From Choanephora cucurbitarum (Eukaryota; Mucoromycota; Mucoromycetes; Mucorales; Choanephoraceae): a DNA stretch of 64,000 nucleotides. The translations under genes were made by a program, and so were the position numbers. Numbering within the stretch: position 1 is the stretch's first letter; the number at the start of each line of letters is the position of its first letter. Where the stretch lies: the NCBI GenBank assembly GCA_025331435.1, contig JAIWNI010000014.1:62001-126000 (forward strand), written 5' to 3'. The notes below the pieces were generated by a model. The model was not told the DNA's origin, searched no databases, and saw nothing but the letters and a program-made list of their open reading frames with translations. Positions 23,799 through 32,396 of the stretch are shown here, piece after piece.

Positions 23799-24205
23799 CA
23801 GTCAGGCCTATTGAAATTGGCGTTTTCGAAAAAATAAATGGCGAAAACTCAAAAATGAATGGCCAAAGCTGAAAAATGATTGGCCCAGGTGGAAAAAAGA
23901 TTTGTCCTCTAGCCTGCAAGCAAATGTCCATAAGTGCTAAATTGACTTGCCGTAAAAAATACCTGCACAATTGTGGTATAACAATACAAACTTATTGAAA
24001 GAAAATTACAGAGCTTAAAGTGGTGTTTCGTTAAAACAATTGATGATCTGACGCTTGGAATGACATATTTTACGGCAAGTCAATTTAGCACTTATGGACA
24101 TTTGCTTGCAGACTAGAGGACAAATCTTTTTTCCACCTGGGCCAATGGCCAAGTTGGCGAAACGAAGACAGAGGATGTGGTTATAGGCTCTCTAGCCGCG
24201 CTTTT
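23799..24205 (+). repeat. left 407-bp terminal inverted repeat
   Basis: Matches 36236-36642 in inverted orientation, with only scattered differences seen by eye (for example gcctgc/gactag variants, ccgtaa/ccataa). Begins with the 30-bp terminal motif, then degenerate subterminal repeats of the form aatggccaaa-ctgaaaaatga, then an internal foldback (see separate entry) and ends ctctagccgcgctttt. Confidence 0.85.
23879..24146. repeat. foldback (MITE-like) repeat inside the terminal repeat
   Basis: About 82 bp at 23879-23961 (attggcccaggtgg...) recur in inverse orientation at 24066-24146 around a 105-bp unique centre. The same foldback occurs inside the right terminal repeat (about 36295-36562). 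Such a palindrome could be an older insertion captured by the terminal repeats or part of their structure. A further inverse copy of the adjoining gccaagttggcgaaacgaag is found at about 24347-24383. Confidence 0.75.
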
Positions 24206-24399
24206 ATTCTCAGATTAATAAAAATAAAAAAAAAACCCCTACCCAATCCTATTTCTTTCTGCCTTTCTAAGCTAAGTCTGCAATTTTTCAATCACCTTTT
24301 TGGGCGGGAGAACCAATGCCAAGGCATTGTCCAAGGGCGGGTAGCCACCACATCCTCTGTCTTCGTTTCGCCAACTTGGCCATTGTGGGTCGTACCTAC

Positions 24400-24535
24400 C
24401 ACAATTCACCGATCAAAAAATGACCACGTATTTACGTGCCAGCACAGCGGTTTTGGGCGTGCTCGAAACGTCCTAGAACAGTGAGCGAAGGCGTTCTGGC
24501 GTGCTCCTTCGTTACACAAAAGTAAGGGTTTAAAT
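24400..24535 (+). pseudogene. relic of a DIRS-type tyrosine recombinase C-terminus, opposite orientation
   Basis: Reading + strand, the frame gives SPIKK, a stop, PRIYV and a basic tail, matching the end of the recombinase at 25589 (PIKNQPRIYVLEQIGRPRKP). DNA identity is clear over 24404-24444 versus 25631-25668 in inverse orientation. So the 3' end of a second DIRS copy faces the first one. Confidence 0.55.
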
Positions 24536-24678
24536 CAAAATTTCAAGTAGAGATAACGCTTTTGGACTTATGGTGCTACTTCATTTTAAAGCTCAAATTT
24601 TTTTTGGCCTTTAGGCCTCTTGTTTGATTGGATTATTGTTTATAAAAATGTGGCTTTTATTATTTTTAAATTGGTATA

Positions 24679-25102
24679 TTAAGATGATAACGAGTTACGG
24701 TAATGGAATGCCTGCCTGCAGTATAATGGCTACAAGGGGTATCCTTTGACTGCTATATCGAACTAAATGATCCTTACCTTGATATTTGCAAAGAGATTTT
24801 TGGAGCTAAATGTAAAGCGAGATCTAACGTGAGCGATAGATGTGGTCTATGTAAAAATTTTAGTTGAAGCTTATAGATAATGATTAAGCAATACATACTT
24901 GTTTATCTTCCAAGCAATTTGAATATAAAAGCGAGCTAGTCGTAAGAATCAGTGCCCAAATACCTTTGGTGACGTATGTAGTACTTGCTCACAGTAACAA
25001 GTTGAAAGCTGCATGTAAAGCGACGGTCAGTAAAAAAGTATTGAGAAACGCGTATTTAACCTTACCTGCTTTTTCAACTTGTCTTCTTACTTGAGAGAAC
25101 AT
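24679..25102 (-). CDS. small spliced host-like gene (or its relic) inside the element
   Basis: Not a transposon gene. Four exons can be read: MFSQVRRQVEKA from 25102, then STTYVTKGIWALILTTSSLL YSNC, then TTSIAHVRSRFTFSSKNLF, then a short end (24729-24679). Introns have good GTAAGG/GTATGT donors. With the canonical CATGCAG acceptor one in-frame TGA appears after AFNLLL; using an acceptor 21 nt further removes it. The basic N-terminus plus one hydrophobic stretch (IWALILTTSSLLY) suggests a small mitochondrial membrane protein. Function unknown. It may be captured cargo or a decaying host gene trapped by repeats. Confidence 0.35.
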
Positions 25103-25588
25103 ATAAACTATAAAACTAATATTAACTATAACAAAAAAATATTAGATAATGCAATGAGAGAGCTTTTGAATTACTTATTTCAAGAATAGAGGTACTTACT
25201 CAGAAATAAAAGGAAATAAAACAAAACGACAAAGAAAGAAAAAGAGAAAATTGATAAGTAGGAAATAACTCTTTTTTTAATTTTCCAACACCGTTCTTTT
25301 TCTTCATCCAATAAAATCCATATTTTGATTTGTCTTAAGAATAACATCTTATTTTCTATTCAAAAATGGAAGCACCGTACTACAATGAAAGAAAAAAATT
25401 GGAAAGTAAGCCGATATTGTAGACATTCAACTTTTTAAGCCTGCAAGAGCAAGTCGACGGGTATTGAATTATAAAAATTCGTATCACCACTCTGCTCAAA
25501 AAGGAAGAAAGTGTTCAAATGCGTTTTTTTGGTCAAAAATAGTAATCGCACATTTATTCCTCCAAAAACTGTCACTCAAACTGCCTTT

Positions 25589-28165
25589 TTAGGATTTTTT
25601 GGCGGATAAAGGTTTACGAGGACGTCCAATCTGTTCTAGCACGTAAATACGTGGTTGATTTTTGATCGGTGTTGCCGTATGGCTCACTCCGACTTTGGAT
25701 GTGGTTTGATTTTCAGTAGATTGAAAAATTCGTTCTGTCATTATCCTACCAGCTTCATGCTGGTTTGGTGGTCTGAAGTAATAATCCTCCATAGTGCTGG
25801 AGTTTTGGCTCCAATTGCCATGAGTCTTGACCTCCTGAAAGGTTGCGCCTTTCAATATTGCTGCTGTACTTGCTTCTGCTCTCAAAGAATGCGCTTTGTG
25901 CACTTCAGTATCAATGCCTGCCTCCTTTAGGGCCTCTTTCACCCAGTTTCCAATCGTCTTTGGACATACGGGTTCTTTCTCTTTGTCATCTGATGTCAGG
26001 TAAGTCAAAAACAAAGTGTAATCTTCCTTCAAGTTCTTCCTGATTTCCTTTGTCTTGTCAGCAAATACCCATAGTGTTCTTACAGGACACACCCTTTCTT
26101 CACTGATGACACCTATCTTTGATTGCTTCGAGTCAATCTCCTTTGGGCTTCTTGCGAGTAACGTCACACCCTTAATTTCATTGATTTCAGTAGTCCAAAA
26201 AGTGACATCACGAAATTGCAATGCACTCATATCCGAACGAGGTCTCCACATAGTAGCAATCGTGAGTAATAGCAAAGTCTTCAATTGTAGTTGTCTTAAT
26301 GGCAACAGATCACTTTCTTCCCAACTACGTATCATCTTAAGTACAGGTTCAACCGGATAAACCTCCTTGTTGCTATTTCTCAATTTTGGATTCTTTCTTC
26401 TCTTGGCCCTAAAGAACTGCAAAATTCGTTCATTCGATGCTAATGGTGGTTTATCTGGATGAATCACTCGGTAAACAGAGGCAATGGCTGATCTCATTGT
26501 ATTTAAATGTTGAGAGGAAAACTGATTGTTGGCTACAAGATATTCGAGAACTGCGTTTGGGTTATATTCCATAGGATTTTTAGTCTGGTCATTTTCGCTA
26601 CACCATTTAACCCATTTTCTCCACAAAGCATCATAGTGTTTGTGAGTACTCTTTTTGTTGGAATTTTCTAGATATTGGCTTGCAGCTTCTGAAATGTTGT
26701 CTTCTGTTTTGTGTAGCCTGATAATTTCCAGGCGGTTAACTTCAGTTTCTTGTTGATTTGGAATTGTAAGGGTTTCTCTTTGCTCATGTTCATCACCATT
26801 GGCCACCAGAATTGTGTGGGCCATGTCGGTGTCACCAACACCATTGACTTTACCTTGTCTCTCTTTGCCTTTTCTAGTACTGCAGGAACCAGCTTCCAGG
26901 GCGGGTGAGCATACAGGCCCTCCTTCGGCCACTGCTGCTTGAACGCATTGCTTGCTAGTGCTCCCGGATCGGGCTTGAGGCTCCAGAATTTTTTCAGCCG
27001 TCTGTTCTCTCTGGTGGCAAATCCGTCTATCATCACCTTCCAACGACGTTGAATCCTCTCGAAGAATCTTCTTGGTAGAGTCCATTCGTAGATTGGCTTG
27101 GTAATTCTGCTCAGTTTGTCTGCTTGGACATTCTTGACTCCTTGAATGTGAAAATAATGTATCTGTAGATTGTGCTCTGTCACAATCTGCTGAATCTCTA
27201 GCGTTAAGGTCTGTAAAAGGGCTGATGCTGTCCCCCCTGATTTTTTGGCATGCTTCAATGCCGTCATGTTGTCGGTATGGATGTGGATGGTTGAATTTTG
27301 GTATTTTTCGGCATGTAGTTTCGCTGCAAATAGAATTGTCTTCAGTTCTCGAGCATTGATCGAGGTTTCTTTTTCTTCCTCTGCCCAATAGCCATTTGTC
27401 TGGATCATATCGGATGCTATTCCCCATCCCGTGTCCGAAGCGTCTACGTATACCGTCACCTTCGGATCCTGACACTCTATCTGCTTCTTGATATCCAGGC
27501 CATTGTATAGCTCGGATTTTTCTGTCCACCATGCTAATTCTTTCCAACTGTCGCTCGACAATTTGCATGGGCTCTCCCAATTGTACCTGTAAACCTTCAA
27601 ACTTCTTGCCAAGTCTCTCTGTAGAAATCTCACTCTCAACAGTGCCTCTCCCAAGGCTGAGATCATTGATGTGATCTTGCCCAGTAGTGCTGCTATCCAT
27701 CGGCATGATTTCGTTGTCTCCTTGTCTTTGGTCAATTGGCGAACTCGTGCAATCAATTTGCTCATCTTCTTTTGTGGAACACTGATCTTCATTTTCACAC
27801 TGTCGAAGTTGAAACCTAGAAACTCCTGACCATGCTTTGCATTGATATCGCTCTTCTGACAGTTGATTATGAAACCCAATTCTGATAGATGATTCAGTGT
27901 TTCCTCCACTGTTGCTTCCATTTCCCTCTTGGTTCTCGCCAAAACACAAATGTCGTCGAGGTAATACACAAGGCGAATTCCTCTCGCTCTCAATGGTTCC
28001 AAGGCAAATCTCATCAGCTTTGAAAATACTCGGGGGGCTACACTTAGGCCGAATGCCAAAGATTTGTACTGATAAATTGTGCCTCTGTGTTGGAACGATA
28101 GAAACCGTCGAGAATCCGGATGAGTTGGTACTACGGTGTAAGCATCCTTCAGATCTATCTTGCAC
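25589..28165 (-). CDS. DIRS-type retroelement tyrosine recombinase ORF
   Basis: The ORF is 858 residues, but only about the last 390 (26770-25589) look like a protein in their own right: a core-binding part (KKSTHKHYDALWRKWVKWC) and a tyrosine recombinase catalytic part with R (WRPRSDMSALQF), H-x-x-R (KAHSLRAEAST), H/N (THGNWSQ) and Y (MEDYYFRP). It would integrate circular cDNA, as in DIRS elements. The first 470 codons are open in a second frame across the reverse transcriptase ORF, so the two frames overlap for about 1.5 kb, as known for DIRS. A start near 26.8 kb is more plausible than 28165. Ends with a basic tail. Confidence 0.8.
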   Translation of the reverse strand: MQDRSEGCLHRSTNSSGFSTVSIVPTQRHNLSVQIFGIRPKCSPPSIFKADEICLGTIESERNSPCVLPRRHLCFGENQEGNGSNSGGNTESSIRIGFHNQLSEERYQCKAWSGVSRFQLRQCENEDQCSTKEDEQIDCTSSPIDQRQGDNEIMPMDSSTTGQDHINDLSLGRGTVESEISTERLGKKFEGLQVQLGEPMQIVERQLERISMVDRKIRAIQWPGYQEADRVSGSEGDGIRRRFGHGMGNSIRYDPDKWLLGRGRKRNLDQCSRTEDNSICSETTCRKIPKFNHPHPYRQHDGIEACQKIRGDSISPFTDLNARDSADCDRAQSTDTLFSHSRSQECPSRQTEQNYQANLRMDSTKKILREDSTSLEGDDRRICHQREQTAEKILEPQARSGSTSKQCVQAAVAEGGPVCSPALEAGSCSTRKGKERQGKVNGVGDTDMAHTILVANGDEHEQRETLTIPNQQETEVNRLEIIRLHKTEDNISEAASQYLENSNKKSTHKHYDALWRKWVKWCSENDQTKNPMEYNPNAVLEYLVANNQFSSQHLNTMRSAIASVYRVIHPDKPPLASNERILQFFRAKRRKNPKLRNSNKEVYPVEPVLKMIRSWEESDLLPLRQLQLKTLLLLTIATMWRPRSDMSALQFRDVTFWTTEINEIKGVTLLARSPKEIDSKQSKIGVISEERVCPVRTLWVFADKTKEIRKNLKEDYTLFLTYLTSDDKEKEPVCPKTIGNWVKEALKEAGIDTEVHKAHSLRAEASTAAILKGATFQEVKTHGNWSQNSSTMEDYYFRPPNQHEAGRIMTERIFQSTENQTTSKVGVSHTATPIKNQPRIYVLEQIGRPRKPLSAKKS

Positions 28166-28303
28166 ATAAAATCTTCATCCTCCAGGATCTCCCTCAACGC
28201 TGGTACGCCTTCCATCTTGAAATGGTGACACTGTACAAATTCGTTGATCTTTCGGCAGTCGAGGATAGGTCGAATTTTGTTCGGCTCTTGAATTGTAAAC
28301 AGA
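26668..28303 (-). CDS. DIRS-type reverse transcriptase / RNase H, 5'-truncated
   Basis: Reads from the junction with the inner inverted repeat: NLFTIQEPNKIRPILDCR (RT block), FKMEGVPALREIL, CKIDLKDAYTVVPTH, LAFGLSVAPRVFSKLM and the catalytic YYLDDICVLA. RNase H follows (VTVYVDASDTGWGIA; HIHTDNMTALKHAK), then KLSRITKPIYEW and a C-terminal domain with YAHPPWKLVP and PTWPTQFWWP, which is the DIRS-type tail sometimes called a methyltransferase-like domain. The gag part and the 5' terminus are missing: at 28304 the sequence changes into the 419-bp inverted repeat. The first ATG of the frame is at 28215, but the domain starts earlier. Likely inactive. Confidence 0.85.
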
Positions 28304-28722
28304 TTGAGTGTATGGTGGAAGCATCGGGTGTATGATCTAAGCCACCCAATGGCCCAAAATTATTTTTATGTGAAAGAACCATGAGGGAAGACTACTTTTA
28401 GCATTCTCTCACATAATTATTTTTCCTGCACGTTTACGTGCGAACTCTACATGTTACAGAGAGCTGAAGCCCCCAGCTTGCTGTATAGTGACTGACTTCA
28501 GGGGTATGAAGCATGTAGGTTCATTTTTCTGCTGCATGGTCCAGAGAGCTGAAGCCCCCAGCTTGCTGTATAGTGACTGACTTCAGGGGTATGGAAGCAT
28601 GTAGGTTCACATAATTATTTTTCCTGCACGTTTACGTGCGAACTCTACATGTTACAGAGAGCTGAAGCCCCCAGCTTGCTGTATAGTGACTGACTTCAGG
28701 GGTATGAAGCATGTAGGTTCAT
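28304..28722 (+). repeat. left arm of inner 419-bp inverted repeat
   Basis: Pairs with 30710-31128; both arms are 419 bp and I saw no mismatch. It contains three copies of a 55-bp unit (agagagctgaagcccccagc...gacttcaggggtatg), each able to form a ctgaag/cttcag stem, and a gcacgt-tt-acgtgc hairpin repeated twice. The arm also encodes, outward, an ATG leader MVLSHKNNFGPLGGLDHTPD which here is out of frame with the RT. Confidence 0.9.
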
Positions 28723-28867
28723 CGTCTTTGAAACAAAAAATACATGATTCAAGTGCCTAATTAGAAGAGTTAGCAACACTCAAAGACCTGTTCCCTTTTG
28801 TATCGCGAGCAACTTACAGCTTGTCAAGACAGGTAAGCTTCTTGGCTGCTTTATTGCTCAATGCTGT

Positions 28868-29449
28868 TTATCTTAAATTGTCAAAGCGAGAAGAGATGTC
28901 GTAGTCGTCGACAATCCACTATGTAAAAATTAAGTATTGCTACGAATCATATTTTTTTGTTTGTTAAATAGTTACACACCTTGCCATCTTCAATGTTTTT
29001 GACTTCGTCAGCAACTGCATCTGTTGCCGTAGTCATTTCTGCACTGAGCGTCAGAGAGCCTTCTTCATCACTTCTCTGCTTCTTTGACTCTTTCTGCTCC
29101 TCGCTAGCATTCTTTTCTCTTTCCCTCTTCTCAGCAACACCTTCTGTCCAAATCTTCTTGTTGCTATAATTTCTGTTGCAATTCTAAGACCCAAATAGTT
29201 TTGACAGTCAGTAACAAGAAATCAAACGCGAAATCAGAGCATATTTACAATGAGCTCATCCTGAAGTCTCTTGAACTCCTTTTCTTCTTGTTCATCAAAA
29301 CTCTCTTCTTTCATCTTGCTCAAGAGTTCAGCAAAAGCTTCATGAGCCTGTAGTTTATCTGCATTGGTATTTTGTTGTTTATACAGATTATCAAACTCGT
29401 TCAAGCTTATGTTGCGTATATTTTCTCGACTAAAATAGGTGTTATTCAT
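28868..29449 (-). CDS. small spliced gene of unknown function inside the inner inverted repeat
   Basis: Three exons (start 29449, MNNTYFSRENIRNISLNEF). Introns from GTAAATATG to TCTTAG (about 29250-29188) and GTGTGTAAC to ACATAG. The protein has about 150 residues: a helical, charged N-terminal half (AELLSKMKEESFDEQEEKEF), a Lys/Glu-rich middle (REKNASEEQKESKKQRSDEE) and the end WIVDDYDISSRFDNLR. No transposon family matches. The last exons rescue all frames, so the structure appears intact. Coiled-coil character suggests a protein-interaction role; nothing more can be said. Confidence 0.5.
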
Positions 29450-30709
29450 TTAATGTTGATAGAAGACAAGCAATAGAATTAATAATATAGAAACAAAATA
29501 ATAGAAGAAAAAAAGATAAAAAATAGTTACAAAAGAAAAGCAACTAGAGATATATACCAACTGTTTTACCCCCAGTCCGGATGAGATCGTACAAGATCCT
29601 GTGATCAGAATTTTATGAAAGTAGAACGGTTAGATCAAGAAAAATTATGCAAATTTTTTGACAGAATGGCTATTTACCGCCACCGAAAATTCTTATTTAC
29701 AACCACTGACCCGATCCCTGAGTTTAAAATAATCTATTGAGAAACCTAAACGCTGAACATTTGACCTCTCTGTAAATACCATAACACTAGAAAGCATACA
29801 CACAAAACCTATTTGTAATTACAAGGCCATTTGTGGTTACCAGAGTAGCTCCATACAGGTTATAGCACAAAAAAACTGGTCGACCTACTTGCCACGCTAA
29901 ACTTTATGGCCAAGTTGCCTCACGGTTTGGATGCCAAACTACTTTCACCCTCTCACGTACACGCACGAGTATGCCGCAATACTTTTGTTTAGTTTGTAGA
30001 TAACGAAATAGTGATGTGAGATAGATATCGCCAACGATACATCCGTTGGATGCTAGCTTAAACTTGCTCTAGCTTGAAGGAGTGTCATCTCTATGCCATA
30101 CCTCCCTCCCAGATGGTTTAGACTTGACTTGCGCTCAAGGTTTTATATTGTATGATCTGGCAATAACTAGTTCAATTTCTCGACACGTACATTGGTAGGA
30201 TAGTCGCTACGAACGCCACATTGTTCTTCGAATAACAGATAGCAATAAGATTGAAGTCCTGCAGTTTGAAGTTCTGAGCTTTTCTTGAATGCTGGTAATA
30301 GGCTTGTTATTGCTACAAAGGATAGGTGATGCTAAGTCCTTGGTGTCCATAGACTAGTCGGAAGGCATATGTGGTAGCATGTTTTACAATAAAAACGATG
30401 CGGACTGGATGAGAAAGGTATCGAAAGGTCTGAGGATACTGCAAGCAGAAACAAGTCAGAGGTGCTCAAGATCATTACCGCATAGTAAACAGTGTTAATC
30501 TTGTTCGTTGAAGGACGCTGGCTCTCGATGACCTTTTGAAGTGCTATCAACTTGAATGTCAATCACCATCGTTCACGAGAGTTGCCTGAAAAAATGCATT
30601 TATACTAATAAAAAGTAATGGAAAGGGACCCGTATGGCTCCATACCCCTGAAGTCAGTCACTATACAGCAAGCTGGGGGCTTCAGCTCTCTGGACCATAC
30701 AGCAGAAAA
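29450..30709. other. core of the inner inverted repeat, no clear gene
   Basis: Upstream part (29450-29560) may be the promoter of the gene at 28868. A possible exon pair on the minus strand at 30562-30320 (KVIESQRPSTNKINTVYYA then YPQTFRYLSHPVRIV) would need a 40-nt intron, too short to trust. An additional single copy of the 55-bp unit lies at about 30648-30709, just outside the exact arm. Confidence 0.35.
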
Positions 30710-31128
30710 ATGAACCTACATGCTTCATACCCCTGAAGTCAGTCACTATACAGCAAGCTGGGGGCTTCAGCTCTCTGTAACATGTAGAGTTCGCACGTAA
30801 ACGTGCAGGAAAAATAATTATGTGAACCTACATGCTTCCATACCCCTGAAGTCAGTCACTATACAGCAAGCTGGGGGCTTCAGCTCTCTGGACCATGCAG
30901 CAGAAAAATGAACCTACATGCTTCATACCCCTGAAGTCAGTCACTATACAGCAAGCTGGGGGCTTCAGCTCTCTGTAACATGTAGAGTTCGCACGTAAAC
31001 GTGCAGGAAAAATAATTATGTGAGAGAATGCTAAAAGTAGTCTTCCCTCATGGTTCTTTCACATAAAAATAATTTTGGGCCATTGGGTGGCTTAGATCAT
31101 ACACCCGATGCTTCCACCATACACTCAA
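30710..31128 (-). repeat. right arm of inner 419-bp inverted repeat
   Basis: Inverse copy of 28304-28722. The outer 79 bp (31050-31128) supply the ATG and first 26 codons of the LINE ORF1 frame, so the arm could act as promoter and leader of the LINE. Confidence 0.9.
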
Positions 31129-32396
31129 ACCACAGGCAACCAGCTACCAAACCCTCTTCACCTCGTGCCTGGTCTCAGGTTGCGGCCAAGCAAGCTCGAC
31201 TAGTTCGACATTCGCTCATTTCACCTTCCTCTGATGATCGCGAGACGTCATCTTCCACTCCTGATACAGTCAAGTCTAGTATTTGGCGTCCTGGACATGG
31301 TTCTAACAGCGTCTTCAATGAAATGACGGGGAGAAAAGAGACCCGTACAGACTTCTTTCGACTCGTAACATCGCAATACCCTACTCGTCTGAGTGTGTTG
31401 CCTCAGCAGGTTGGTAACTTACGTTTTGCCGAAATAAGTTTCGATGAGATGGATAGTGAGGCTGTTGAATCTTTTCTTCAAAAGGGTCTCAAGTTTGGCG
31501 ATGGTAGTGTGGTTCTTCCTTGCAGAGCACTTGGCCCTGAAATGGAAGTTATTAGTGTTCGTCTCTCGAATTTACCTTTCCTCAATGAGAAAAAATTGTT
31601 GGATGGATTGAGAAAGAGTTTGTCTCCTTTTGGAGATATCTTGGATGTTGGTACTCTCTTAGAACCTGAAACTAAGACTTACATGTGTAGTGGTTTTGCT
31701 GTCCTTAACGTTAAGAATTCTACAGAATCAAGTTTTTCACCTTTGACTCACGTTATCCCTTGGGCGGAGTCTGGGGATTTAAGCTTCTATGCAGTATGGA
31801 AGCAAATGCCTCGTTACTGCAAATATTGCCATGCTGAAGGTCATACAGTGGCTGACTGTGACAAGAGAAAGGCAAATTTTTCATGTTGGACTTGTGGGGG
31901 CGTTGGACATATGGCAGCCAGTTGTCCTAAAGAAGCACCTCAGAAAAAACCTAAAGCTAAGGCTCCTGTATCCAATGCTTTCAATTTTGTTCTGAAAGAA
32001 GATAGTTCACTGCCTGGTACTAAGCGTCTTCGAAATGGACGCCTATCTAAGCATACAGCTCCTGTTGAGTCAAAATTAGTTTCCCAATCTGATATCTCTC
32101 TCAAGCCCTCAGTTTCAGTTCAATCTTCTGCCCTTTCTGCCCCTCTTCCTGACCGTCCTGTTACTATCAAAGATTCCTCGCCTTCTCCTACACCTACACC
32201 TGAATTTGTGTCCACACAAGAGTTGAGTAACTCTTTGAACTGGGACACAGATGTTGCAATGAACCTAGATGATGCCACAAACCTAGATAAATGTGCTTCA
32301 TCTAACCTAGATTCCCAGTTACCCCCTTCTTCTCTACCTATGACAGATTCTCATAGTAGAGACTCCCCCCCCCATCCAGTAGTCAATAATGAGTGA
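31050..32396 (+). CDS. LINE ORF1 (gag-like, CCHC zinc knuckles)
   Basis: RNA-binding ORF1 protein, 448 residues. The first 26 residues come from the inverted repeat arm; LINE-derived sequence begins at NHRQPATKPSS. A central conserved region is followed by two zinc knuckles, CKYCHAEGHTVADC and CWTCGGVGHMAASC (about residues 251-290). The C-terminal part is rich in Ser and Pro. Its stop overlaps the ORF2 start by 8 bp (aATGAGTGAtag), which suggests coupled translation. Confidence 0.85.
   Translation: MVLSHKNNFGPLGGLDHTPDASTIHSNHRQPATKPSSPRAWSQVAAKQARLVRHSLISPSSDDRETSSSTPDTVKSSIWRPGHGSNSVFNEMTGRKETRTDFFRLVTSQYPTRLSVLPQQVGNLRFAEISFDEMDSEAVESFLQKGLKFGDGSVVLPCRALGPEMEVISVRLSNLPFLNEKKLLDGLRKSLSPFGDILDVGTLLEPETKTYMCSGFAVLNVKNSTESSFSPLTHVIPWAESGDLSFYAVWKQMPRYCKYCHAEGHTVADCDKRKANFSCWTCGGVGHMAASCPKEAPQKKPKAKAPVSNAFNFVLKEDSSLPGTKRLRNGRLSKHTAPVESKLVSQSDISLKPSVSVQSSALSAPLPDRPVTIKDSSPSPTPTPEFVSTQELSNSLNWDTDVAMNLDDATNLDKCASSNLDSQLPPSSLPMTDSHSRDSPPHPVVNNE

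Noticed and set aside
23776..23970. A 64-codon ORF duplicated almost exactly at 36471-36707
   Set aside because: Both ORFs lie inside the terminal inverted repeats; the shared peptide is a consequence of the repeat, not a gene.
28440..28722. Regularly repeated 55-bp units resembling a CRISPR-like array
   Set aside because: Only three to four copies with repeated, not unique, spacers, in a eukaryotic repeat context; better explained as tandem duplication inside the inverted repeat arms.
30318..30562. Possible two-exon gene (KVIESQRPSTNKINTVYYA + YPQTFRYLSH)
   Set aside because: Needs a 40-nt intron, shorter than any other here, and a second frame through the same DNA is equally open.
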